From Nevskiaceae bacterium (GTDB lineage Bacteria > Pseudomonadota > Gammaproteobacteria > Steroidobacterales > Steroidobacteraceae), in the NCBI GenBank assembly GCA_031277355.1, contig JAITMN010000219.1:1-14753 (forward strand): 14,753 nt of DNA, given 5' to 3'. Positions 1 through 7,402 of the stretch are shown here, one piece after another. The translations under genes and the position numbers were made by a program. Position 1 is the stretch's first letter, and every line of letters begins with the position of its first letter. The notes beneath the pieces were generated by a model, which saw only the letters and a list, made by a program, of their open reading frames with translations, searched no databases and had not been told where the DNA came from.

Positions 1-665
1 CCGTCCCGGTTGACGCTCATCGGATTGCACGGCTTTGGGCTCACACATTCCAACGCCACGAATCCTGCCAGAGTGAATCGATTCAACGCGTCTGCGCCGC
101 CGGCGAGCACCGCATCGACAAGCCCGGTCCTGAGCAGGCGTTCAGCACTGGCGATGGCTTTCGGCGCCGACGTGCAGGCGGTGGAGATACTGTAGCAGGG
201 GCCACGGATACCGATGACCCGGCCGAGAAAGTCGGCCGGCCCGCCCAAGCCCTGTTGCTCCAGGCAAAAGCCTTCCGGCAGCCGATCCCCGGTTTCGTTC
301 AGCGCGGCAAATGCCTGCTGAGCCTCACCGATTCCGGCGGTGCTGGTTCCCAACACCACGGCGACTCGATCAGCGCCAAACCGGGCGATCGCAGAAGCCA
401 CCGCACCCTGTATCTGATGCAGACAAGCCAGCGCAATGGCGTTGCACCGGGTCTGATATTCCAAAGGCCAGCGCGCCAGTGAAGGCAGCGCGTCGGTCAC
501 CACGCCCTGCGGCAGCGGAGTCGGCCAAAAGGGTGATTGCAGCGGCAACGATGCCGGCCGGTTCGCTGCCAATGCCGCGCGCAATGCAGCCGGCCCACTG
601 CCCAATGCACAAATCACGGCCACATCATGCAACCAGACGCGCTGCTGTCGGTTTGCCACACTCAC
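1..665 (-). CDS. Beta-ketoacyl-ACP synthase of aryl polyene type (ApeO-like), partial, C-terminus cut off
   Basis: Condensing enzyme expected to elongate the polyene on an acyl carrier protein; cytoplasmic. Reading the minus strand from 665 gives 221 open residues with no stop, so the gene leaves the window at its left edge. The N-terminus carries the usual KAS opening (LHDVAVICALGSG, about residues 12-24), then VVLGTSTAGIGE, and the active-site block SISTACTSAPKA with the nucleophilic cysteine at about residue 164 (bases 174-176). LAGGADALNRFTLAGF and the ECVSPKPCNPM segment follow as in KAS I/II. The His-His half of the active site lies outside the window. The start is GTG at 665-663, overlapping the previous stop as GTGA; a second in-frame GTG at 659 is possible. 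It is the likely catalytic partner of the half-size subunit at 10874-11623. The family call is firm; pairing is inferred from APE systems. Confidence 0.92.
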   Translation of the reverse strand, partial: MSVANRQQRVWLHDVAVICALGSGPAALRAALAANRPASLPLQSPFWPTPLPQGVVTDALPSLARWPLEYQTRCNAIALACLHQIQGAVASAIARFGADRVAVVLGTSTAGIGEAQQAFAALNETGDRLPEGFCLEQQGLGGPADFLGRVIGIRGPCYSISTACTSAPKAIASAERLLRTGLVDAVLAGGADALNRFTLAGFVALECVSPKPCNPMSVNRD

Positions 666-1207
666 TGGGCAGACTCGATGGAGATGGCGTAATGCCCGAT
701 ATGGTTTTGCAGGCGCGCCGCGCCCAGCGGCGCAGAATCACCGCGCCATGTCTCCAGCACCAACCTGCCGCCACAGAGAACACGACGCTGTTCGTCCTGC
801 TCCTCCAATCCACAACCCTGCGGCATGCCGGTGCGAATCGCATCGGCCGGCCAATACACCAACTGCAGATCGCGCAACACAGCACGCCCGTCGATGGACG
901 ATGGAACCACCGGTTCGCGTGATTCCATCAACTGCCGCCCATCCCACGCCAGCAACAGCACGCGCTGACCCAGCAGCATGCCCGCGACGCGCAATTCTTC
1001 GGCGTCGATCTCAACGGCCGCGTCCAACGTGATCGTCGGCCCGCCGCTGATACGGCCGATGGTGAGCCGTTGCATCTGCGTCGTCTCAACGCCAAAAGAC
1101 GACGGCGTCAACAACGGCAACGCATCGAACTGACGACGCGCCGCCAGCGTGGCGCAACCGGGCAAACACAGCGCCAAACCGCAACACAGGGCAATCAGGC
1201 AACGCAC
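662..1207 (-). CDS. DUF3261-type outer-membrane lipoprotein of the aryl polyene cluster
   Basis: Small lipoprotein of 181 residues, probably part of the polyene-lipid export and placement machinery in the outer membrane (ApeN-like in APE clusters). The first residues form a short lipoprotein signal: basic Arg2, a hydrophobic stretch, then the lipobox LPGC with the lipidated Cys at about residue 18. The rest has no membrane segment and is rich in beta-type patterns. The GTG start at 1207 is chosen because it sits directly before the signal peptide, overlaps the end of the halogenase-like gene, and has GGA six bases upstream (1214-1216). The longer open frame up to 1450 is only the shadow of the neighbouring gene. 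The stop overlaps the GTG of the ketosynthase. The DUF3261 assignment rests on size, lipobox and position, not on a database search. Confidence 0.8.
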   Translation of the reverse strand: MRCLIALCCGLALCLPGCATLAARRQFDALPLLTPSSFGVETTQMQRLTIGRISGGPTITLDAAVEIDAEELRVAGMLLGQRVLLLAWDGRQLMESREPVVPSSIDGRAVLRDLQLVYWPADAIRTGMPQGCGLEEQDEQRRVLCGGRLVLETWRGDSAPLGAARLQNHIGHYAISIESAQ

Positions 1208-2424
1208 ATTTTTTCCAGTGTCGACAGACGGCGGCGCGGCTCGGCCACATAGGGATTGGTCCGATCCCACGCATAACCGGCCAGGATGGATGCGATCATC
1301 CTGAGCACCTCTTCGGATTTGTTGGGAAAGAACAGGACATCTTGAAACTTTCCGTTGTACCAAGATTCGACGAAGACACGAAACGTATCCACGCCCTGTT
1401 TCAGCGGCACAGCGTAGTCCTTCTCCCAATCCACCGTCTCGCCCGCCCATTCGCGGCCGATCATCGCTGTGGCCAGCGAGGCGGACTTCACAGCGATGGT
1501 CACGCCGGAAGAAAACACCGGATCAAGGAATTCCCCGGCGTTACCGAGCAGCGCATACCCCTTGCCCCACAGAGACTTCACATTGGCGGCGTATCCGGCG
1601 ATGCGGCGTCCCGGCGTATCCCATTGCGCTTCGGCCAGCAACGCCGACAACCACGGGTCCTCGGCAACCAATTGCTGCAACACCTCCACATCGGAGCCGC
1701 CATATCGATCCAAAAATGCCTTTTCCGCCACGACGCCCAACGAACAACGGCCATTGGAGAACGGAATCGTCCAGTACCAGACGTCGACATGCTGCGGATG
1801 CACGCCGATGCGAATCTTGTTTCTATCGAAAGTGCCGAGCGGAATGTTGTCTTTGATGTGAGTGAAAACTGCCGCCCGCACGGGAAAATTCGAAGGCGTT
1901 TCCAAATCAAGCAGCTTCGGCAATACACGCCCGAATCCGCTGGCATCCAGAACATGGCGAGCCTCGACCTGGTAACTGTCTCCTCCATCCGGCCGAATCG
2001 TCACGCGCGGCCGGTCGCCTGAAAAATCCACCGCCGTGACTTCCTGGCGATAGCGGAAAGGCGCACCGGCCGCCTCGGCGGTCTGCGCCAGCAGATGATC
2101 GAAATCCGCGCGCGGCACCTGGTAGGTGGTGCCCCAACCCGGCGAGAATTTGTTGCGAAAATCGATGACCGCCGTACGATCGCCACGCACGAAGCTCGCG
2201 CCATTCTTGTATTGAAAGCCGGCTTCAACGACAGCGCGCAGCATGCCCGCTTCCTCCAGATACTGCATGCTCTGCGGCAACAGACTCTCGCCAATGGAAA
2301 ACCGGGGAAAGGTCTGCCTTTCCACCACCAATACGTCGCGCTGTTGCTTGATCAGCATGCCTGCGGCCACCGAACCGGAAGGGCCGGCTCCAATGATCAA
2401 CACGTCGACTCTTTCAACTTTCAT
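1195..2424 (-). CDS. FAD-dependent halogenase-like oxidoreductase
   Basis: Flavoprotein of 409 residues. The FAD dinucleotide fold is clear: DVLIIGAGPSGSVAA at 7-21, FSIGESLLP at 42-50 and DASGFG at 160-165. Three features match flavin-dependent halogenases rather than ordinary monooxygenases: the WxWxIP motif (WYWTIP, 216-221), FxxPxxSxG (FLDPVFSSG, 299-307), and a lysine in FQYKNGASF (Lys73), where phenolic and pyrrole halogenases carry the lysine that handles the hypohalous acid. The likely role is halogenation of the aryl head or the polyene, as in brominated xanthomonadin; a dehydrogenase or hydroxylase role remains possible. A separate flavin reductase would be needed and is not visible here. 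The ATG overlaps the exporter stop as ATGA, and the C-terminus overlaps the lipoprotein start, so the gene is embedded in the operon. The family is confident; halogenation is inferred. Confidence 0.86.
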   Translation of the reverse strand: MKVERVDVLIIGAGPSGSVAAGMLIKQQRDVLVVERQTFPRFSIGESLLPQSMQYLEEAGMLRAVVEAGFQYKNGASFVRGDRTAVIDFRNKFSPGWGTTYQVPRADFDHLLAQTAEAAGAPFRYRQEVTAVDFSGDRPRVTIRPDGGDSYQVEARHVLDASGFGRVLPKLLDLETPSNFPVRAAVFTHIKDNIPLGTFDRNKIRIGVHPQHVDVWYWTIPFSNGRCSLGVVAEKAFLDRYGGSDVEVLQQLVAEDPWLSALLAEAQWDTPGRRIAGYAANVKSLWGKGYALLGNAGEFLDPVFSSGVTIAVKSASLATAMIGREWAGETVDWEKDYAVPLKQGVDTFRVFVESWYNGKFQDVLFFPNKSEEVLRMIASILAGYAWDRTNPYVAEPRRRLSTLEKMCVA

Positions 2425-4730
2425 GAATGCACCGATCCTGCGACAGGTCTGAAAACAGGTGTAAGAAACCAGATGGAAGTCTCACCGACAAGCATGCCCA
2501 AGCCAAACGCGCGCAACGCCGGCGTGGCGGACAAGGCCAGCAGCCCGAATGAAAGCAACGTGCTGACCCCGGCAATGGCCACCGCCAGCCACACGGAGCG
2601 CTCGCCGGGATGCTCAAGCATGAATATGCCGTAATCGATGCCCATGCCCAGCAGCAAAATCAGCGACAGCAGGACGAACAATTGCATCGGCATTTGCATC
2701 CAACCGAAGACGGCGAGCGTCACGGCGCCACCCAGCAGCGTCGGCAGATAGGCCCGCCATGCCCTGCCTCGATAGCGCCAATGCAGCAGGCCAACCACCG
2801 CCAGGATGCCAACCAACAGCAGGTGACTCAAGCGTATGCGATAGCGCTGTAGCAGTTGCGAATATCTGGCCGTGTTGTCGACCCATCGAACTCCGGCAAG
2901 ACCTTCGGCCGCGCGACTCAGATCGACCAACGACTCCCGGCTCACGCCCTGCAGCAAGATCAGGCTGTGATGCTGGCCGTTGGAGTCTGACCAGATCGGG
3001 ATCGTGGCCGCCGCCGCAGAGGCGCGATGAAACTCCTCCACCGTCAGGTACCGGGGAACGGCCGGCTCAATCTCCAATTGCTCGCCGGTAGCGGCCGCCA
3101 CCGCCTGCCATGCCCGTTCGTTCGCCATTGCAACCAGCGCCGCAGACTCTCGTTGCACACGATCCGATGGCGTCCAATCCGACAACGCCTGATACCCGAA
3201 GAGGCGCCCTTGATCCACCAGACCTGCCAGTCGCGCGGTCAGGCTTTCCTCTCGTTGCAGCAACGCCTGCTGACTGTCCGCGCTTATCAAGAAAACCTGC
3301 GCGGGGCTGGCCAGACCCAGAATACGCCCCACCTCGATCTGTTCGGCCATCAATTCCGGGGGTGCGTTCTGCAACAACCGGATGTCATCGACCGCGTGAA
3401 GCCTCAACAGTCCTGGCAGCAACAGCGCGATCCCGAGTGAAGCCAACAACCACCCTCTCGCGCCGCCCGGCCATCGAGGCCATCGATCCAGACTGCGCGC
3501 GAGCCATGCGGCAAATCGCGTGGTCCGCAACGGCTTGCGATCAAGCCACGGGAACCAGCACAACACCGTAAGAAATGCGGCCAGCAATCCAACGCAGGAG
3601 AACACGGCAATCTGTCGCAAGCCGGGGAACGGCGCGAGACCAAGGGCAAGGTAGGCAATGCCGCTGGTGGCCAGCGCCAACCACAGCCCCGGCGAAATCT
3701 GTCGCAACTGTTCCCAGCGCTGCTCCACCGGCGTCCCCTGCCGGGCGGCAAAATAATGAATGCCGTAGTCCTCGGCGACACCGATGAGACTGGCTCCAAA
3801 AACCGTCGTCAGCAGATGCACTCGACCGAACACCAAATCCGTCACGCTGAGCGCCGCCGCACAACCGATGACCAGCGACAACGTCACCAACGCGATGGGG
3901 CGCGGCGACCCAAACGTGATGAACGTCAGCAGGATGACAGCCCACAGGGAACCGGTGCCAATCACCGACATTTCGAATTTGGCGCGCTTCGCCGCCGCCT
4001 CGGCCTGCAAGGTAGCTCCCGCCGCCAACACACGAACGTCGAGATTCTGATCCACTAACCTGGCGCGCGCCGCAGCGAGCAACTGGCTGTTGACGCCGCC
4101 ATCCCATGCAGAAAAGCCCGATTCGGCTTCCTTGAAGGGCAGCGCTATCCACTGTGTGTCGCCGTCTTCCACCCACAACCAACCGTCGCGCGGCCGCAAT
4201 CTGCTCCACTGCGCGCGCTCACGCACCCATTGGCCGAGCAGGCCCAGAGGATCGTCCCGCCAACTGGAAAGCCCATCGCCAATGGGCTGTATCAGATTCT
4301 GCAATGCCCGCTGGGCAATCTCCTCTTGCGTTGCCGATTGCAGCCACTGCCGCGACTCGCGGGTGATCAACGCACCGCGCGTCTCCACGATCCGGCTCAT
4401 CACTTCGCCCGACAACGCGGCGCCTTCGGTGTCGGCCTGCAATTTTTGCCGCTGCGGATCAATCGTCGCCAGCACGGTGGCGGCCGCCTGCTTGCTGTCC
4501 TCCCAGTCTGTCGAGCCTACCAGTACGACCCATTGCGTTGCCGCCGCCGCAAGCAGATGTTCGGTAGCCTCTGCAAGCACCTGATCGGATTGCTGCGGCA
4601 ACAACTCGGCCACATCGGTGACAAAATCCGGCGCTCTCCACAGACGGTATTGATGAAACGCCAACGCCACGGCGACAACCAGCCATGCCAGCGCCAAGAG
4701 ACGATGCCGTCGTTGCGCGCTCTGACTCAC
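2421..4730 (-). CDS. MMPL/RND-superfamily exporter of aryl polyene lipid (ApeM-like)
   Basis: Inner-membrane transporter of 769 residues. It begins with one membrane helix (about 11-25) and a periplasmic domain (about 30-255). A block of five to six helices (about 256-395) follows, containing GVAEDYGIHYF at 317-327. Then come another helix (about 426-443), a second periplasmic domain (about 445-630) and a second helix block (about 635-765) with GMGIDYGIFML at 695-705. This duplicated 1+5 layout with an acidic residue in each fourth helix is typical of MMPL proteins driven by the proton gradient. With the LolA-like protein upstream and the lipoprotein downstream it probably moves the finished polyene lipid towards the outer membrane. 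The start is GTG at 4730, overlapping the LolA-like stop as GTGA; the stop overlaps the halogenase start as ATGA. Substrate is inferred from context. Confidence 0.88.
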   Translation of the reverse strand: MSQSAQRRHRLLALAWLVVAVALAFHQYRLWRAPDFVTDVAELLPQQSDQVLAEATEHLLAAAATQWVVLVGSTDWEDSKQAAATVLATIDPQRQKLQADTEGAALSGEVMSRIVETRGALITRESRQWLQSATQEEIAQRALQNLIQPIGDGLSSWRDDPLGLLGQWVRERAQWSRLRPRDGWLWVEDGDTQWIALPFKEAESGFSAWDGGVNSQLLAAARARLVDQNLDVRVLAAGATLQAEAAAKRAKFEMSVIGTGSLWAVILLTFITFGSPRPIALVTLSLVIGCAAALSVTDLVFGRVHLLTTVFGASLIGVAEDYGIHYFAARQGTPVEQRWEQLRQISPGLWLALATSGIAYLALGLAPFPGLRQIAVFSCVGLLAAFLTVLCWFPWLDRKPLRTTRFAAWLARSLDRWPRWPGGARGWLLASLGIALLLPGLLRLHAVDDIRLLQNAPPELMAEQIEVGRILGLASPAQVFLISADSQQALLQREESLTARLAGLVDQGRLFGYQALSDWTPSDRVQRESAALVAMANERAWQAVAAATGEQLEIEPAVPRYLTVEEFHRASAAAATIPIWSDSNGQHHSLILLQGVSRESLVDLSRAAEGLAGVRWVDNTARYSQLLQRYRIRLSHLLLVGILAVVGLLHWRYRGRAWRAYLPTLLGGAVTLAVFGWMQMPMQLFVLLSLILLLGMGIDYGIFMLEHPGERSVWLAVAIAGVSTLLSFGLLALSATPALRAFGLGMLVGETSIWFLTPVFRPVAGSVHS

Positions 4731-5332
4731 CGCAATTGCTGCGCCTCCGCCTCGCTCAGATCACTATCCTCGGCCTGATTGGAAAATCTCACAGTGGTGA
4801 CATCTCCGCTTTTCTCCCGCAACACGACGGTCTCGACATGAGGCCCACCCGACAAATCTATCGCCAGGAACCGATCCCTCAATCCGGCATCCTTCGGCCG
4901 CAGAGACAATTCCCAATCCGTCTGCCCCATCAAACGAATGTCGATTTCAAACTGCGCCTGCAAGGCCCCGACGTCGGCAACCACCACGCTTTGCAGCAGA
5001 TCATTGATGGTACGAAGCATCGGCTCGCGCCTGGCGTCCAGCGTCATCTCGGATCGCCCCGCGCCATTGCTGATTCGCAAACGCTCGCGGCTCACCGACA
5101 ACACACTCTCGAACGGACGCTCGGTGTGCCACAACAGGCCCGTACCACGAGCAACCACGAACTGCCCGGAAGACTCCACTGGACGCTTGAACCCGGAAAT
5201 CTGCCGGCTCTGCAGAAAGTTGCCGCGCAGCACAGCCGGCTCATGCAGGCGGCTCATCAAGTCGGACGCAGACGGCTGGGCTCCAACGGCCCCCACTGCA
5301 ACCAGCAACAACAGCCAGGACAATTTTCTCAT
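4727..5332 (-). CDS. LolA-like periplasmic outer-membrane lipid carrier (ApeL-like)
   Basis: Protein of 201 residues with a classical signal peptide: MRK, a leucine-rich core, and a cleavage site after about residue 18 (AVGA before QP). The mature part resembles LolA: LRGNFLQSRQISGFKRP near 37-53, a GQFVVARGTGLLWHTERPF segment near 57-75, and alternating polar/hydrophobic strands thereafter, consistent with a half-barrel that binds lipid in the periplasm. It differs from housekeeping LolA in being part of the APE operon, where it probably accepts the polyene lipid from the exporter. The ATG at 5332 is preferred over an upstream in-frame GTG at 5383 because it starts the signal peptide and overlaps the thioesterase stop as ATGA. 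Its own stop overlaps the exporter GTG. Confidence 0.85.
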   Translation of the reverse strand: MRKLSWLLLLVAVGAVGAQPSASDLMSRLHEPAVLRGNFLQSRQISGFKRPVESSGQFVVARGTGLLWHTERPFESVLSVSRERLRISNGAGRSEMTLDARREPMLRTINDLLQSVVVADVGALQAQFEIDIRLMGQTDWELSLRPKDAGLRDRFLAIDLSGGPHVETVVLREKSGDVTTVRFSNQAEDSDLSEAEAQQLR

Positions 5333-5748
5333 GGCGGCGGCACCCCGATCCTCTCCCACAATATCTTGGGACAGAGGTAACACATATTGCCGCTGCGCAT
5401 GTCTACCGCGACCTGAACCGTATGCGCCCGAGTCAAACGCCGCCCGGACGCCGCATCGCGGATCTCATAGTTCACGCGCAGGCGGCTCTCCCACTCCACG
5501 ATTCGCGCCAGCACCCGAACACGCTGCCCCAAACGCAGCGGCTGCGCGTAACGGATGAACAATTCGATGATCGGGAACGCATACCCCGATTCCTTCATTT
5601 GCAGATAGCCGAAGTTCAGCCGACCGAACAATGCGCCCCGCGCTCGCTCCAGAAATTTCACATAGTGCCCGTGCCACACGACTTCCATCGGATCGATGTC
5701 GTAGAACGCCGGCTCCAATTCGATTTCATGTTCCAGATGCTTGATCAT
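5329..5748 (-). CDS. Acyl-CoA/ACP thioesterase, 4HBT (YbgC) hotdog family (ApeK-like)
   Basis: Small single-domain hotdog thioesterase of 139 residues. The motif YDIDPMEVVWHGHYVKFLE (about 16-34) is the 4-hydroxybenzoyl-CoA thioesterase active-site helix region; Asp19 is in the position of the catalytic aspartate. The remainder (FIRYAQPLRLGQRVRV and VNYEIRDAASGRRLTRAHT) matches the sheet and the end of the YbgC fold. In APE clusters this enzyme is thought to release or edit polyene or stalled acyl chains on the ACP. The ATG at 5748 is chosen because the conserved domain begins at once; it lies inside the end of the glycosyltransferase-acyltransferase gene (23-base overlap), with AGGG just before it. 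The long extension to 5901 is a shadow. The stop overlaps the LolA-like ATG. Confidence 0.88.
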   Translation of the reverse strand: MIKHLEHEIELEPAFYDIDPMEVVWHGHYVKFLERARGALFGRLNFGYLQMKESGYAFPIIELFIRYAQPLRLGQRVRVLARIVEWESRLRVNYEIRDAASGRRLTRAHTVQVAVDMRSGNMCYLCPKILWERIGVPPP

Positions 5749-7402
5749 TACCCTGATTCCAGAAGTCGAAGAAATTGAACCAGTCGAGCGGCGAGCGCGC
5801 CAACATTGCCTCCAGCGCGTGTGCGTACTCGGTAGCGTAACGTGCAAGCTGAACGGCCCGGTTGCCGCGTGGCAGACTGACCCGCTCGGCCAATCGATCA
5901 AAATGGATCACATAGCCGCCCGCCTCGTGGATACAGCACAGAAAGAAGATCGGACAATCAAAAAGACTGGCCAGCAGATACGGGCCAACGGGGAACTTGG
6001 CCTGCCGGCCCAGAAACGGCGCAGCCACCACGGCGGCGCCAGCCACCGGGATGCGATCTCCTGCGATGATCACGCACTCTCCAGCCGCAACTCGATCTGC
6101 CAGACGCATCGCCAGGCCGGGCCCGAAGTCGGTCACCTCCATGAATCTGGCGCTGCTGCCCGGATTCAAACGCCGCAGGATGCGATTGAACTTCTCCGCG
6201 TGGCGCGTGTGAACCAGAATGTTCAATGCCACCGCACCACGCGCCTCGGCCATGTGCTGACACAACTCAAGACAGCCCACGTGCGCGGTGACGATGATTG
6301 CGCCCCGGCCTGTGGCAACCGCTTGATACAGCGCCTCTCGTCCTTCCGTCCGCACCCCGCCCACCGGGAGCCGCCCACCCGATGCGAGCAGTTTGTCCAA
6401 CAGAGTCTCCGCGAAGTTCATCGCATGCCGCAGGCTCAACCAAATCGTCGGCCGCCTGCCCCCCGGCCTGTGAGACTCGATTCTGCGCAGATATTCCAGC
6501 GACGCCCTGCGAACTGACGACCTCAACAACCAATTGAGCAGAACCACCGGAAACACTGCTATGCGGAACGGCCACCGCCCCAGCCATCGGTGGATCAGCA
6601 ACAGCAGGGTGATACCGCCAACCCAGGTGTTTTCGCCAATCGACGCCCAATGTTTGCCTCGTCCGGCGCGCCCGGTCGTCTTGCGCCAAAGCAGCATCGG
6701 CAGGCGCAGCAACATGCCAAAAAACAGCCGCGTGTGCAGCCAACTGATGCGCGCATTGTCGCGCCACAGGCGGAAGTGAGACAAACCGCCCGGCGGATAG
6801 ACCACCTTGGTCGGGAGCGCCCTGAATCGCACACCGGCCCAATACAGACGCACCATGATCTCCGGATCAAAATCCATCCGCGACGCAAGCCGATGACGCT
6901 GCATCAATTCCAGTGTCGGCTCCAACGGATAGATTCGAAAGCCACACATGGAATCCCGTATTTCCAGGGACAACGTATGGATCCACACCCAGACATGCGT
7001 AATGTAACGGCCATACAGCCTCGATCGCGGAACCGATGCATCGTACACCGGCACGCCGTAGATCATGTCGTTGGGGTATTTTTCGGCCAACTCCACGAAT
7101 CGCGGAATATCGCCGACATCGTGCTGACCGTCCGCATCGATTTGCAGCGCGTGCGTGTATCCTCGCTCGCCCGCCACCCGCAGGCCGGCCTGCATCGCAG
7201 CCCCCTTGCCGCCATTGCGCGCCAGCCGCACGACTTCAACCCGCTGACGTTGCGCGGCCACCTGAGCCAGCAACCGCGCATCCTCCAGCGAATTGCCATC
7301 ATCGACGACAATGCAGGCGATGCCATTGCTCAACAGTGCGTCGATCACGGCGGCCACCGTGTCCACATGCCGATATACCGGCACGACGGCGCACAGTTTC
7401 AT
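5726..7402 (-). CDS. Bifunctional family 2 glycosyltransferase / LpxL-type lipid acyltransferase (ApeJ-like)
   Basis: Fusion protein of 558 residues. Residues 1 to about 235 form a GT-A glycosyltransferase of family 2: VVPVYRH at the start, CIVVDDGNS (DDG at 34-36), RNGGKGAAMQAG, and the metal-binding ALQIDADGQHD (DADGQ at 89-93), as in dolichol/polyprenyl-phosphate sugar transferases. Residues about 250-290 hold a hydrophobic stretch. Residues about 290-558 form a lipid A-type (LpxL/HtrB-like) acyltransferase with the HxxxxE catalytic motif in TAHVGCLE (His374, Glu379) and AGDRIPV (448-450). In APE systems such a hybrid is thought to attach the polyene to its lipid or sugar anchor. The ATG at 7402 overlaps the upstream stop as ATGA and begins exactly at the domain; the extension to 7438 is not needed. 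Sugar and acceptor are not readable from sequence. Confidence 0.9.
   Translation of the reverse strand: MKLCAVVPVYRHVDTVAAVIDALLSNGIACIVVDDGNSLEDARLLAQVAAQRQRVEVVRLARNGGKGAAMQAGLRVAGERGYTHALQIDADGQHDVGDIPRFVELAEKYPNDMIYGVPVYDASVPRSRLYGRYITHVWVWIHTLSLEIRDSMCGFRIYPLEPTLELMQRHRLASRMDFDPEIMVRLYWAGVRFRALPTKVVYPPGGLSHFRLWRDNARISWLHTRLFFGMLLRLPMLLWRKTTGRAGRGKHWASIGENTWVGGITLLLLIHRWLGRWPFRIAVFPVVLLNWLLRSSVRRASLEYLRRIESHRPGGRRPTIWLSLRHAMNFAETLLDKLLASGGRLPVGGVRTEGREALYQAVATGRGAIIVTAHVGCLELCQHMAEARGAVALNILVHTRHAEKFNRILRRLNPGSSARFMEVTDFGPGLAMRLADRVAAGECVIIAGDRIPVAGAAVVAAPFLGRQAKFPVGPYLLASLFDCPIFFLCCIHEAGGYVIHFDRLAERVSLPRGNRAVQLARYATEYAHALEAMLARSPLDWFNFFDFWNQGNDQASGT

Noticed and set aside
370..612. Minus-strand open frame of 80 codons in the left edge region
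   Set aside because: It is out of frame with the ketosynthase, whose own frame holds all the conserved motifs including the active-site cysteine.
662..1450. Longer version of the lipoprotein frame starting at 1450
   Set aside because: The extra 81 residues overlap the halogenase-like gene and look random, while the lipoprotein signal peptide begins exactly at the GTG at 1207.
2095..2634. Plus-strand open frame of 179 codons across the halogenase-exporter junction
   Set aside because: It is antisense to conserved FAD and membrane-helix segments and has no recognisable features.
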